Positions 44,950 through 57,785 are shown, numbered from the stretch's first letter. The stretch: DNA of 64,000 nt from Siderastrea siderea (GCA_964030785.1 OZ034971.1:31782304-31846303), one strand, 5' to 3'. A program made the numbers and translations. Notes: generated by a model from the sequence alone, not told the origin.

Positions 44950-46329
44950 TCTAGCGTCCGTATCAGGAATAGTTATATCGGAGCCCGCGCGCGTAACTCA
45001 CCAGCGGAGCACTATTGCAAGCTTTTTTGGTAATTTATCGATCCAAGAAATTTTGGTTTTGACGTCAGCGTACTTGCGCCCGCCCCCCCGCCCTTACAGA
45101 CTCTTTGGAGGCGGAGGGGAGTCCCAAGACAACCCAACGGGGGGTGGAGAATTCCATTTTTTCTTGGCGGGAAATCGTGCGTTGCTCAGTGGGTAACCGG
45201 CGTTTTCTTGGCGGGAAATCGCATGACCACCGTCGCTTTTGAAAAAGGTTTTTTTTAAAGCTTAGCTTGGTTAGCAAAACGATTCAGTTCAACGGAAGTG
45301 AAGTTTACAACTTGAGAAACAACATCAAATATCTTTAAATGGAAAGTAATACTGAATTGTCTTTTTGGTGGAAGGCGAAATGTTCAAGTTACAAAATTTG
45401 CCTTCGAAAACTTCATCTTTGTTGTCGGTTCTGCTGCGAGCTCGGTCGGCTCAACGGTTAAATTCGTAGCATTTCCCAGTGTTTTCGACGCCAAATATAG
45501 CAGAGCTAGTGCCTTCTTGTTTTTTCTGTCCACAAACATCGTGGCAGTCCGAACACATTTTCCCAGAAAAACACCCGCCCCTCCTGTCATAAATATATAT
45601 CTCCTGTTGTAAAATATATGTCATTGACCCCTGTCTGAAAATACAATTTCATTGATCTCTCACGTATGGACTCTCAGTGTAACGCCGGACATGTACCAAG
45701 TTAAGGTCAAAGTGTCTGCTGTAGCGCTCAAGCAAGTTAAGGCATGAGTCACCTGCTTATTTGGCAAAGTGGCGTTTAAAACAGATTGTTTTGATCAATG
45801 GTTATGAAAATTGGCAAGTAACTTTTTCTCGGAGGCCTTAACAATAGATGACATATTTAACATTCAGTTTTAGTCGCTTGACCTGCCAATGATTATTAAC
45901 CATCAAAATATTCAGATTAAAACGGGGCAAAGAAAATGAAAGAGCAGCGCATAATTATGGGTACATTTCTTTTACTCTTAGCGTGGAGATTAAGAATTAA
46001 CCCTGCATGTGTGTCTATGTGGAATAGGGAGTACGTAATCAGGGTAAACAGAACACGACTTATAAAACAGCTTAATAACTTTTGATGAAAATAGCTTTGT
46101 CCACATCGCAAGGCAAAGTGACCATCCAAACGGTTTGGCTGACAATTTGATGAAGAATATTTCTAGCCTTATGCTTAACAACCTTGTCCTATTTGAGAAA
46201 ACACGTTTTGTGACGTCAGCGACGAAGGAATGGCACATGATTCTTATGATCACTTTTCCAAAAACCATCTAGACAGACAAAATATATTCTCTGCGGGGGG
46301 TCTTTCGACACCTCCAAAATATGCCTTAA
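44950..46329. other. Interior of the 11-kb element, no gene recognised
   Basis: Includes a C-rich stretch at 45080-45095 and repeated TTTCTTGGCGGGAAATCG (around 45160 and 45205). Short ORFs only. Confidence 0.4.
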
Positions 46330-47434
46330 GAGCGGTTTGCTGTAAGAACCGACTAAGGGTATGCAAGATAGAAAAATTCAATTTTCTCAAAATCTGCCAG
46401 AATAAAGGCTTTGGTGAACTAGTTCTAAAAATATAAGATTCGGGTCGTTTAGATTTTTATTTATTTTTTAGTGATTTATTTTGCCCTTCGCGGCAGTAAA
46501 AACCTACGCCAAAATCGGGACTTTTCCGGAAGCTCCTGTTCAAACATTGAAAGCGTTCCAAACAAGATAAACCCGGGGAGTTAAAATATCTTATTTTCGT
46601 CTGTTTATTAGAAGTGTCAAAGTTTCATGAAAAGTGCACTTCAATTTTTCACGAAATTTTAAAATTTACACCCAACAACGGTCGTTACCGACACCCAATT
46701 TAGGCTAAATTCTAGGCTCAAAAAGCACTCTGGAACATGGCTTTACACAACGAGACTATACTCCCGGAAAGAACAATCACTTCAACTAAACATCGGGCGA
46801 AAAACATTTTGGCACAAATAAAACGGCGAATTTTGAGAGCGCTTTGAAAACAGGCTACTTGAGTAATATGAGCGACCCTTTGACCTTTCATGTCAACGGA
46901 AATCAACACACAGCAGCTCTTATAATGTGACTTTCCTTCGCCAGAATAAGAGTTTTGCTTGCTTTTCTAGAATATTTTTAAATAGAGGAAACTAGGATTT
47001 TCAATTTGGAGGCCTTTGTTCCCGATATTGAGCGATGTTGGGCAATTTAGAGAAGTATGTTATGAAATTGACTTACTCTGTTTATCACCGAATTATACAA
47101 TCAAAGTCTGTTTACAACGTGAATGAGGAATCAATAACGAAGTAAAAAATTCGCCGTTTTATTTGTGCCAAAATGTTTTTCTCCTGATGTTTAGTTGAAG
47201 TGATTGTTCTTTCCGGGAGTATAGTCTCGTTGTGTAAAGCCATGTTGGCGTTGATTTTTACTGCCGTGAAGGGCAAAATACAAAAATATTCACTAAAAAA
47301 TTAATAAAATTCTAAACGACCCGAAACTTATATTTTTAGAATTAGTTCATCAAAGCCTTTATTCTGGCAGATTTTGAGAAAATCGGATATTTCTATCTTG
47401 CATACCCTTAGTCGGTTCTTACAGCAAACCGTTC
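46330..47434. mobile_element. TTAA-flanked fold-back element (1.1 kb)
   Basis: Ends GAGCGGTTTGCTGTAAG / CTTACAGCAAACCGTTC, flanked by TTAA (46326-46329 and 47435-47438). Arm 46330-46850 pairs with 47140-47434, with about 200 bp missing from the second arm. It lies within the 11-kb element, so it is a later insertion or part of it. Non-coding. Confidence 0.75.
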
Positions 47435-47438
47435 TTAA

Positions 47439-49379
47439 ATTGCCTGAGCGGGGATCAACTGTATAGTAGTTTGGGATTCCATAAAGGGCCCATAAAAAGA
47501 AATAAGCAAAGTGTTCGGTTAACAATGGTCCTTTTAATATCCCACTCCTTCCACTGAATATACTGCTCATGAGACACCGCCCATATGTTTTAATTTTGCT
47601 TGGAATTGATAGACAGCTGATACAAAAAGTCAGTTAAACAGTTTTGATTTTATTTCGATCCATTATTTGGAAATACAACTCATTACTACATACATTTACA
47701 TTTAGTTTTAGGTACTATCTCGATTACCTAGATCAGTTCAAATGTCTTTTTAAACGCGGTTTGTAGTATTCCCCCAATTTTTTTTTTTTGGCGGCGAAGA
47801 TATCCTGATGTAGAATTTTGAAGCTATTACCTCTATGATCTAACCTTTTGGCCTAAAATGAACCTAATTTACAGTCTAAATAAAATTCGTGACGATTTAA
47901 ATAATCCAATCATATTGCCGTAATAACTACACTCGCGAGTGAAAAAAAGCTTTCAAATGATATAGTAACACCAAAACCAAAGTTTTTCCTAAGGCCATAC
48001 TCTATTTATTTAGCGGTAAGGCAGATACAGGCCTTGGTGTCAGTTGTCATTCCGTAAGTTACGGAACTGGAAAACGCGAGAGAACGAACTACGAAAGCCC
48101 ACGTTTGCTTTCGACCACTTAGACTTTATACTTGTTCACTGTTGTAACGCGTTTTTTATTTTTGGGCTTGTAAGCGTCCCTTAAAGGATCCTAGTCAGGC
48201 ACGCCTTTGTTATTGTTTTGATCTGAAATTGCGATCAAATTACTCGTCGAACGTGCCTGAAGCTGAAATTTCTTCGCTTGTTTTTGATTTAGTGCCAGTA
48301 AAAGGGCTTTCGATTATTTTCAGTGCATTTTGGCGGCTGTCTAAAAACCAAGAACTCAAAGGATGTTTGTGTTCGTAGGCCGGCCAGCCTCCCAGTCCGC
48401 CGGCTACCCAAAAGCAAACTATATTCAGCGAGCGCTCGCGGAATATGATTTACAAGCGAATCCAGAATCATAAAGGTTTGGAATCTTGTTTAATTGGGCA
48501 TTCTTGACTTTCCCATCGCCACAAAACACAAAAGGCGAACGCATCGAGGGCAGAAATGTTTCCAAACACTCACTCGATCACGCCGCTGTGATCATCGCTC
48601 CGAACCGCATTTAGTTTTAATTAGCGCCAGATAAAGCGAATAACATTTCACATTCCTTTCAAATAGAAGAAACTCTTTTATTAATAGCTTTTATTTTCTT
48701 TGTTATCATCGCACAGGGTGGATATTCATTTCAATTTCTAAAATACATGAATTGCCATGAAAACAAAACGTACTGCAGTTAGCTAAGGTGTCGACTGCGG
48801 CTAACGGATCTGATTTACAAAGTTTCTGTTCGCAACCATTCTTTCTCCTCTTTCTCTGCAATTCCAGGGACAGTTTATGGAAAAAATCGAAGTGTTGTTC
48901 TTAGGAATCGAAGGGTTTGAAGCTTTCGCATTAGCGTCGCTACCGGCACTGCAGAGCGAGTCCCGTCGTCACATTTAAAGACCAAAGCATTTCAGCGCGT
49001 GAAGAACGCGCTCCGTAATGAAGTAAAATGTCGGCGAATAAGCTTGACCAGCATTTCAATCTATTGGATATCTTCTGCTTGACTAGTATGATAACCGAGA
49101 AGGTCCTTGAATAATGATCTCTTTCATAAGCTTGACTGTTTTGGTACTGCCACGCGAAGGAGAGCATAAACCGCTTAGAGTGCTGGCGTTGTCTCGCACA
49201 TTTCACGAGAAAAATAGCAAACAACACCAAAATAACCAGCCAGATGTAACTGCTGTTATTTTTTAAGGCCAAGAAAGTAAACGAAGGCCCAGACTGGCCG
49301 TATTGGCGCGGATGTAGCTGGATTTCAATTCACTGTGAAAAAATCGTGATTTTAGATGGCATAGAAAATGGCGGATTTC
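47439..49379. other. Interior of the 11-kb element, one weak ORF
   Basis: A minus-strand ORF at 48940-49272 (110 codons) starts with a membrane-like segment (YIWLVILVLFAIFLV) but has no other support. Otherwise AT-rich DNA with GC-richer patches near 48380-48440. No promoter or exon could be fixed. Confidence 0.3.
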
Positions 49380-49742
49380 TCACTCGATGCGCGCAAAGCA
49401 CTGTGGGTGACTAGGATCCTTTAATTCATCTTCGAGTTGTTCCCCTTCCTTTGCTCGTTTCCGTGCCTGTTTTCTAGTGGACCGAGTTTCAACAGGTGTA
49501 GCGACTGGTGCAACTGCTTCATCTTCTAGGCGGTCAGCTATTTGTTCTTCAGTTGTCAGAAGGACTGAGACCGTTGGCTCCTGTCCTGACTCATTTTCTG
49601 TGATGTTTCCTTCATTAGGTGCATCGTCGACAGGCACAGGGCGCTCCTGATCATGACTTCCTCCTCGGCCTGCTCCTTCGGCAGGTTCCTCCCCGGCAGG
49701 CTGCTCATCCCTTTGCACTTCTTTTCTTTGTGTGTTCTTCAT
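49380..49742 (-). CDS. Hydrophilic acidic/basic ORF next to the transposase gene
   Basis: ATG 49742 to TAG 49380-49382, 120 residues. It is rich in Glu, Gln and Arg (EEPAEGAGRGGSHDQERPVP), with a basic patch STRKQARKRAKEGEQLEDEL. It diverges from the transposase exon that starts 57 bp away at 49799. It could be a second transposon protein or an exon of one. No family recognised. Confidence 0.4.
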   Translation of the reverse strand: MKNTQRKEVQRDEQPAGEEPAEGAGRGGSHDQERPVPVDDAPNEGNITENESGQEPTVSVLLTTEEQIADRLEDEAVAPVATPVETRSTRKQARKRAKEGEQLEDELKDPSHPQCFARIE

Positions 49743-49798
49743 TCTGGAATCCACTAAACAGAGAAAGGGTCCACCATCTTCTACGCACCACAGTTAGC

Positions 49799-51811
49799 CA
49801 TCAGTGAACCTCTTTTTGAGTGCTATTTTGTCGAAGTTTAAGAAAGAGGAAGACACTTTCAAGAAATTATTTTCTTCGCTAGCGGCTGAATGGCTTGCCT
49901 GTGACCACACGTACAAATCCGTCGCAAACGTTGGATTCCATAGGTCTACGGACGGAAAGTGGATTAAACAATATAAAGGTTTCTTTATAATAACAAACGA
50001 AAAAGGGCAACCAATGCAGTAGAAGTTTACGAAATCAGAGCAATTCGATGAAGTAAAAGACGTTTTTAAGCAACTATCTGAGCGGTTTAACAGACAGGGG
50101 AAAAACCTCAGTGGCATTTATACGGACAGTTGTTGCAAGTGGGCGTGGAAATTAAGCAATATTTTCCCGGAAGTACCGGTTAAGTTGGACCTATTCTATG
50201 CAGTGCAGCGTCTAACGAGCAAGATCCCAAAAAGAACAAAATACCATGCTGTGATTTTACGTTCATATTCTTTGGTATTTAGGGACCCTAAAGATATAGG
50301 AGGTCAACGTATGGTTAACACTCCTGAGCCAGAAATACTTATGCAGAACTTAAAAAAGTTTGAAAGAGAGTGGAAGGACGTTAAAGACGGCAACGGTCAT
50401 TCTGTTTTAAACAGTGATGCTCTGAAGGAAATTAAGAATATAAAAGTGCACATTCTCAAAGGGTGCCTGTCAGACATCCCTCCGGGATGCGGAGCAAACA
50501 GAAATGAGCGTTTAAATAAACATCTTAACGAGTTTTTATCGACAAATAAAATAGGTGTTTCTCTAGCTTAAGCGAGAACTTTTAAGTTATTTGCCCATCT
50601 ACCTAGCATGAAGGAAAAAACCGCACGTTACTTCACGTCTTGCAACTTGGCAAAATTAACCAATGACAAAGTGTGCACCGAACGTATGGAAACGTTCGAC
50701 ATTGACGAAATACCTTGGACGATCGACGAAAATTCAATCAAAAAGTGGAACATAAATGATGTCGAAGAGGAAGCAATGGAAGCCGTATCAAATTACTTAC
50801 AAATTCTTTTTAATAACAGTACTTTGCAGTTGCCGGAAAGTCGACATTCGTATGAGTTAGGTGAATCGGGGAAACTGAGGAGACGGTCGCATATCCTACA
50901 CGATTCAATTTGCCTCTGGAGATCACAAAAATATTTGCAGCGAACATTTGGGGAAAAAGTTGTCTCTCTTCAGTCATTAATACACGATTCCCGATCAGTG
51001 GGCATGCAGACGAACGACGGAGACACCCCACTTGTGTATGTCAGATAGTATGGAGGTTGATACTCCATCTGTTGAAACGTTAGCAAACGCATGGGGGTTT
51101 GAAGTCGTTGAAATGGAGGGCGACGGCAATTGTTTCTTCTCCGCAATAGCGTTCCAAATGAAAAAGCTCAAAAGAGGAAAACAAAATGTCGAAATTTCTT
51201 ATAGATTTCCTTAGCAGCATTGGAATAAGCTTCGACGTACCTGTTCGAGAATTCGCTGACACGCTGCGGGCATTAACTGTAGCGGAGTGGACAGGTCCTT
51301 TTCTTGAAGATTACCAGCAATTCTTTGATGGTTTAAACATCCAACAAGAGGCAGCGGAGTTCTTAAAAAGAGGTCATTTTTTCAGTAGTTTAGGAAACGC
51401 GATGCCGCTAGCCATGGCAAATGTGTTGCAAGTTCCTATTTGTATTCTGACACCTCATTACCTAACACCATTCATATCAGTATTTCCACGCCAACACGCG
51501 GACTCCCTCCAGCCTATCATGTTAGCATATGATAACACTGGACCGGGGCATTATAACGTACTAGTACCCAAAAAGCAACAAAGTGAACTGTTTAGTACTA
51601 AACCCGTTTGCAAAGAAAGTAATGCCGGTACTACTAAATCGTCAAATTTATTCTGTCGTTGTGGAATAAATAATAGAATTAAGACACCGCAGAAAAGGTC
51701 GTACAAGAGCCGTTGTCGATGTATTACTATTTTAATACTTTTTATTTTATGGAGGACCTCCCTGAAAACCACGTATTTACGTGACGGGCGCTTCCTCTTT
51801 AAAGATTATTA

Positions 51812-51870
<59 letters not shown>

Positions 51871-52389
51871 ATTATTATTATTATTATTATTACTATCAAC
51901 TCAGAGTGCTCCTGGTGGTGTAAGTGTCTTGGCAAATATGGAGACGCCCAATGCCAAAAGAACATCACATCGTCCAACAAGTCATCAAAAAAGAACCGGT
52001 CACCTTGGAAAAGAGGGAAGCATCCGATAGTCTCAACACCAACGAAAGGTTTCAAGAAAGCAGCAAGGACTGAAACAGGTTCCCTTAATGCGCTTGAATA
52101 TTTTGTTATGTTTGCAATCGTTAAGTACGTCATGACAAAGGGGCTAAACTACACAAACGAAGAGATATCCCAACTTTACAATGAGATCGTGGAATTTATC
52201 ACTCGGCATGAAAGTCTAATGTTACTTCCAATTTCTTCGCATTCTCAGAGAGAATTGGACAATGCAATTACACGTGTACAGAAAAACCACCAAAGGGATA
52301 ACTGGCCATTTAGTACTGTCAAAGGCATGTTCGACTTTGCAGTTAAAACAGTAAATAAACCGGGACGAAAGAGATTGAAAATTCAATGA
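49799..52389 (+). pseudogene. DDE-type transposase fused to OTU cysteine protease and CXC-like domain, broken
   Basis: Likely begins as an internal exon after acceptor CACCACAGTTAG (49787-49798). The transposase part has candidate catalytic residues in CDHTYKSVANVG (~49900), YTDSCCKW (~50125) and CGANRNERLNKHL (~50500). Next comes an OTU domain: MEGDGNCFFSAIAF (~51112, with the catalytic Cys) and GHYNVLVP (~51549, with the His). A Cys-rich stretch (FCRCG, SRCRC, then CSWWCKCLG) is split by an AT-rich intron or insert with (ATT)n. The C-terminal helical part ends at TGA 52387-52389. Breaks: TAG 50020-50022, TAA 50569-50571, and frame changes near 51040 and 51185. Superfamily placement (Mutator-like) is tentative. 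Confidence 0.7.
51805..51893. repeat. (ATT)n microsatellite inside the transposase gene
   Basis: About 29 ATT units separating the two halves of the Cys-rich domain. Poly-Tyr and poly-Ile ORFs across it are artefacts. Confidence 0.95.
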
Positions 52390-53137
52390 ATTGGAGAGTG
52401 ATTTTTAGCATTGTATAAGCATCACTACTGGTGTCGGGAAAGGAAGTATAGACTTCGAAAATTTGAATTCCGTAATGTTAGTATGAGAGTAAGTTTTCTT
52501 AAAAGAATTTTTTACGGGATGCATGTATAATTATTACAGATCAGTTGCTTTTCTGGTACTGTTCGATAAAATAGATATTTGAAATTAAAGTTGTTACGCT
52601 GACAATTTTCTTGTGGATTTTTACTCTTTAACCAGTTTCGGCGACAATATATCAATTAATTAATTCGTTAAAAATTAATTATGGGACGATAGAGTTTCCA
52701 CTCAAAAGCTACTCAGGGGAAACCTTAGACTTCTGGGTGAAAAAATGGCGGGAAACTGAGCACTTGACTCTGGGGAACGTAGCTCGGCTACTCGCTTATG
52801 TAGCTAACGGGAACTGAATCTGGTCACGAATTCCTCGTACGTACGTACGGGAACTTCAACAACTGAACCGCGAACTCCACACAGAAATTGACCTAAAACT
52901 CACTTTAATCTTCGAGGTATCTGAATCCAATGTGAAACATATGGGCTCTCTGTGTGAATCACATGCGTTCTAGACGAGAATCACCTTAGAATAACAAGGA
53001 TTTTGAAACGGTCAGCGCTATTCAGACGGTAGAAACAGCAGCTACAGCTAAGAATATTTTGAGTATAAGAGAATCTATCGTTTTTTTTTGTGCTAGTATA
53101 AATACAGGAGTTCAAACTTAAGGCTTTTTATCTGACT
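52390..53137. other. 3' region of the transposase gene to right array
   Basis: AT-rich, no ORF. It includes a near-palindrome ATTAATTAATTCGTTAAAAATTAAT around 52655-52680 and CGTACGTACG at 52839-52848. Confidence 0.5.
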
Positions 53138-54975
53138 CTGTAGATAGCTGTTCCTAAAAAACACACTGTAGCTAGCTGTTCCTATTGTAGACACTGTAGA
53201 TAGCTGTTCCTATTGTAGACACTGTAGATAGCTGTTCCTACTGTATACACTGGGGATAGCTGTTCCTATTGTAGACACTGAAGATAGCTGTTCCTACTGT
53301 ATACACTGGGGATAGCTGTTCCTATTGTAGACAATGTAGATAGCTGTTCCTACTGTAGACACTGTAGATAGCTGTTCCTATTGTAGACACTGTTCCTACT
53401 GTAGACACTGTAGATAGCTGTTCCTGTTGTAGACACTGTAGATAGCTGTTCCTACTGTAGACACTGTAGATAGTTGTTCCTATTGTAGACACTGTAGATA
53501 GCTGTTCCTACTGTAGACACTGTAGATAGCTGTTCCCATTGTAGACACTGTAGATAGCTGTTCCTATTGTAGACACTGTAGATAGCTGTTCCTATTGTAG
53601 ACACTGTAGATAGCTGTTCCTACTGTAGACACTGTAGATAGCTGTTCTTACTGTAGACAATGTAGATAGCTGTTCCTGTTGTAGACACTGTGGATAGCTG
53701 TTCCTACTGTAGACAATGTAGATAGCTGTTCCTACTGTAGACACTGTAGATAGCTGTTCCTACTGTAGACAATGTAGTTAGCTGTTCCTATTGTAGAAAC
53801 CGTAGATAGCTGTTCCTACTGTAGACACTGTAGATAGCTGTTCCTATTGTAGACACTGTAGATAGCTGTTCCTACTGTAGACACTGTGGATAGCTGTTCC
53901 TATTGTAGACACTGTAGATAGCTGTTCCTACTGTAGGCACTGTAGATAGCTGTTCCTATTGTAGACAATGTAGATAGCTGTTCCTATTGTAGACACTGTA
54001 GATAGCTGTTCCTACTGTAGACACTGTGGATAGCTGTTCCCACTATAGACACTGTAGATAGCTGTTCCTATGTTAGACACTGTAGATAGCTGTTCCTACT
54101 GTAGACACTGTAGATAGCTGTTCCTATTGTAGACACTGCAGATAGCTGTTCCTACTGTAGACACTGGGGATAGCTGTTCCTGCTATAGACACTGTAGATA
54201 GCTGTTCCTACTGTAGACACTGTAGATAGCTGTTCCTATTGTAGACAATGTAGATAGCTGTTCCTATTGTAGACACTGTAGATAGCTGTTCCTACTGTAG
54301 ACACTGTGGATAGCTGTTCCTACTATAGACACTGTAGATAGCTGTTCCTATTGTAGACACTGTAGATAGCTGTTCCTACTGTAGACACTGTAGATAGCTG
54401 TTCTTACTGTAGACAATGTAGATAGCTGTTCCTGTTGTAGACACTGTGGATAGCTGTTCCTACTGTAGACAATGTAGATAGCTGTTCCTACTGTAGACAC
54501 TGTAGATAGCTGTTCCTACTGTAGACAATGTAGATAGCTGTTCCTATTGTAGAAACTGTAGATAGCTGTTCCTACTGTAGACACTGTAGATAGCTGTTCC
54601 TATTGTAGACACTGTAGATAGCTGTTCCTACTGTAGACACTGTGGATAGCTGTTCCTATTGTAGACACTGTAGATAGCTGTTCCTACTGTAGGCACTGTA
54701 GATAGCTGTTCCTATTGTAGACAATGTAGATAGCTGTTCCTATTGTAGACACTGTAGATAGCTGTTCCTACTGTAGACACTGTGGATAGCTGTTCCCACT
54801 ATAGACACTGTAGATAGCTGTTCCTATGTTAGACACTGTAGATAGCTGTTCCTACTGTAGACACTGTAGATAGCTGTTCCTATTGTAGACACTGTAGATA
54901 GCTGTTCCTAATGTAGACGCTGTAGATAGCTGTTCCTACTGTAGACACTGTAGATAGCTGTTCCTGTTGTAGCGG
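53138..54975. repeat. 28-bp minisatellite, right array with 756-bp higher-order repeat
   Basis: About 65 units of the reverse-complement motif (TAGCTGTTCCTACTGTAGAC + ACTGTAGA). Marker variants recur 756 bp apart (CACTATAGACACTGTAG at 54041 and 54797), which is exactly 27 units. A block of units was therefore duplicated as a whole. Confidence 0.95.
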
Positions 54976-55523
54976 ACATTGTAAGTGTTAATTGAAAATG
55001 TAGACAAACTATGACAGTTTATATGAAGGATATTTTAATCCTAATTTACATTTGGTGATTTGCGTATCACAAAATTATAACCAACTGGTGCACTTTTGAG
55101 GCCCGGTCGCACAGCTCGCGGCAAAAAACTGAAAAATGGCGTGAAAAGGTGTTTTGTTCGTCCATTTCTACTAAAGAATTGTTAATAGTTTCTCGGAAAG
55201 TGGACAACACCTCATTTTTCGCTGGATTGCTCAGAAATTTGGGTCAACTGTCAAGTCAAACAGGCTACAAAGTCACAATGTTAGGTACGGTGCTTTTAAA
55301 TTCTGACTGATGTGTTGTTGAGAAATACAGTGTACAATGTACGCTTAGTTGAGCTTATTATTTGTGTTCAGTAAACAGCTTTTTAGAGCTTTTCCGATCG
55401 ATCATTACCTTGATGTTTCATATTTATAGTTAGTTCAGTGCTTAAATAATTGAAAGTTCATTCCGGTTGTAAACAGCCGGGAGATATAGTTTTTGTACAC
55501 TCGACTGCGATTCAATCGTGTTA

Positions 55524-57785
55524 TGCACTTATCAATTGAAATCCCGACCCCCCCACCCCGGGCCAAGGTGGGGATTTGACTTGACATCATTGCAAATCTT
55601 AACAAACCCCTACCCTACTGGGGCATATTGACTGGTAAAAACCCCCACCCAGGTGGGGAAACCTTCGTCATACCCTACCTTATATTTGAGAGGGAAGTCT
55701 CAAGCTGTAATATGTTTGGAGGGTTTAATAGACGTTCTTAGAGCCGTTTAAAAAACTTTGTGTCATTGTGTGTGCTAGCTAGATGGCACTTGGTATGGTT
55801 TTTGGGCTCAGTTTGAATGCAAGATCTCTAGGAGCCTCTAAATAAGTGATGTTATCTGAAAGGATCCGTTAAATTTTTAAGAATGTGATTTGATGTTTGC
55901 TTGTGGTTTCCTGCAAGACCTGTATATTTCTTTATGCACCGATCAATTTGAAACTTCAACATCCCGCCTTCCCGCGCATACCCCAGGCATTTGACTGTGC
56001 ATTGTGCCCGGGGAGGGGACATTTGAACGTTGTGTTGGAAGGGTGGGAAATTTGAACCTCATTTATCTCTCGTTCTGACGTAATACGCCCGTGAGTTTTT
56101 TTCGGTTTTTACAGGGTTTGACGGATTTACAAGGGGTAAGTGCCTTTGTTAGTGAATAACTCAAAAAGATCTTTAAAAGAAATTTGAAGGTGTCATTCTG
56201 GCATATCTCTATCTCTCTCGTGTTAAGCGTTTGATTGAAGACGAAATTTGTCTTTGAGGAGAGGTAGTTCACTACTAATTGGTGGGGCATTTGAACAGCT
56301 TTTTTTCCTCAACGGGAGGGAATTTGAACAAGCCCATCTTCAAAAGTTCAAATGCCCGGGGGGTTGACAAGGATGGGGGGAATGTTGAACTTTCGAATTG
56401 ATCGGCGCATTATCACGGATGTCATATATAGTCTAAAGCATCCAAGGTATTCTGTGACTCTTGCAGTTTCGGCTGATCTTATAAAAGCTACAGCTTCTTG
56501 AGTTGTCGTTTTAACTCCACTTTCATGGTTGTGGTTGAAATATATGGAAGTAGAATTCTTGGAGTTACCTCCATTGTCTTATGGCGTTACTAGCATCCAA
56601 CATATCAGATACATGTAGATCTCAAGCAGTCTAACTGCACTAAGTAATTCTCAAAGAGGTCATGACATTGTTTCAGTGACTTCTCTCTGCCTGGATTTTC
56701 TAAACCTCCATTTATAAAGTCTGCAGTTTCGACTCTTTTGTGAGTCTCGTCAGTTGCTCCAAGATAGTCTCTAGGTATGGGTGAGTGTTAACTCCATTCT
56801 GTAGCTGATACAGTTCTGACCGTTTATATATCTTTCACAGCGGTTGAGTGGATGGAAAAATCGCGCATGTTTTTCTATTGGTTGTTTAATATCAACCACG
56901 GGGAGGCCGTATCCTGGCCAATAGGCTGTTGAGATTTTCGATCCTTATTTTTGCCAAGCTCAATCTGTAATCTCAAAAGGCTGTTGTATGACTTTCCACA
57001 GAGTCTTGTTATTTTCTAGCCACAAGAAAGAGCTTTCCTGTATAGAAACCTTTTGATATATGTTATATCACAGTCGTTCTAGCTCTGAATTAAACTCCGT
57101 TTATACTTCTGGTACACGTGGATCTTTTCAGAAAACATCACTTATTTAGAGGCTTCTAGAGATCTTGCAATCAAACTGAGCCCAAAAACCATTCTAAGTG
57201 CCAGCCAGCTAGCACACATGATGGCACAAAGTTTTTAAACGGCTCTAAGAACGTCTGTTAAACCCTCCAAACATATCACAGCTTGAGACTTCCCTCTAAT
57301 TGTCGTTTGTAACACAATACTGGCCAGCACTATCTGGTCTCAAACATATACCAAGAGAGAAATGGTACCAGAAATTTTCAAGGAGCCTCCTATCTTATCG
57401 TGCAGAAGAGGGAAATCTCTCAAAGACATTCTAGTTAAAGCTAAGCTATAAAGGCCTAGAAAATACCACATACGAACTGTACAGGAGTTGTGTTGGCCCG
57501 TCAACCCCTTCTAACTAAAACTGAAACAAAACTACAAAGCACGGCCGAGCAATCCAGCAAACGACACCAGTGACCATGTGCAGAAATTACCGTGAGGAAA
57601 CTAGGCACGAGTCAAATCCCCACCTCGCTCCCCCACTTCGATGAATGTGCAAAGCAAATCCTGAGAATTCCCCCCCCCCCCCCCACGTGCGAATCGTGCC
57701 TTCCAATACCATAAAAATCCCCACATTCCCCCACCTTGGCCCGGGGTGGGGGGGGGGGGGTTCGGGATTTCAATTGATAAGTGCA
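55524..57785. mobile_element. Fold-back DNA element with TTA target (Harbinger-like by target only)
   Basis: Ends TGCACTTATCAATTGAAATC / GATTTCAATTGATAAGTGCA, with TTA on both sides (55521-55523 and 57786-57788). Long arms pair about 55524-55870 with 57125-57785 (for example GAGCCGTTTAAAAAACTTTG against CAAAGTTTTTAAACGGCTC). G/C-rich ends (CCCCCCCACCCCGGGCC). No transposase was seen. Confidence 0.75.
55935..56409. mobile_element. Nested MITE with related ends and TTA target
   Basis: Ends TGCACCGATCAATT / AATTGATCGGCGCA, flanked by TTA (55932-55934 and 56410-56412). The ends resemble those of the surrounding element (TGCAC..ATCAATT). It sits inside that element. Confidence 0.75.

Larger units (their letters stand above)
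44037..55104. mobile_element. ~11-kb DNA transposon with minisatellite inverted ends and OTU-transposase gene
   Basis: The outer ~100 bp at each side pair in inverted orientation: GGTGCTCAACTGGTGGGTTA near 44045 pairs with the reverse complement of TAACCAACTGGTGCAC near 55080, and CACCAAATGCAAATTA pairs with TAATTTACATTTGGTG. Inside these come 28-bp tandem repeat arrays, also inverted. A decayed transposase gene lies between them (49799-52389). Tandem-repeat TIRs resemble Foldback/Phantom-type Mutator-like elements, so I suggest a MULE-like origin. The exact ends and target duplication are unclear. Confidence 0.65.

Noticed and set aside
49380..49742. Retroviral Gag-like reading of the acidic/basic ORF
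   Set aside because: No zinc knuckle, protease or reverse transcriptase nearby, so only an unknown ORF is reported.
51780..52130. ORFs with poly-Tyr or poly-Ile runs
   Set aside because: Read-through of the (ATT)n tract.
53138..54975. CRISPR-like regular repeats
   Set aside because: 28-bp units are contiguous with no unique spacers; a eukaryotic minisatellite.
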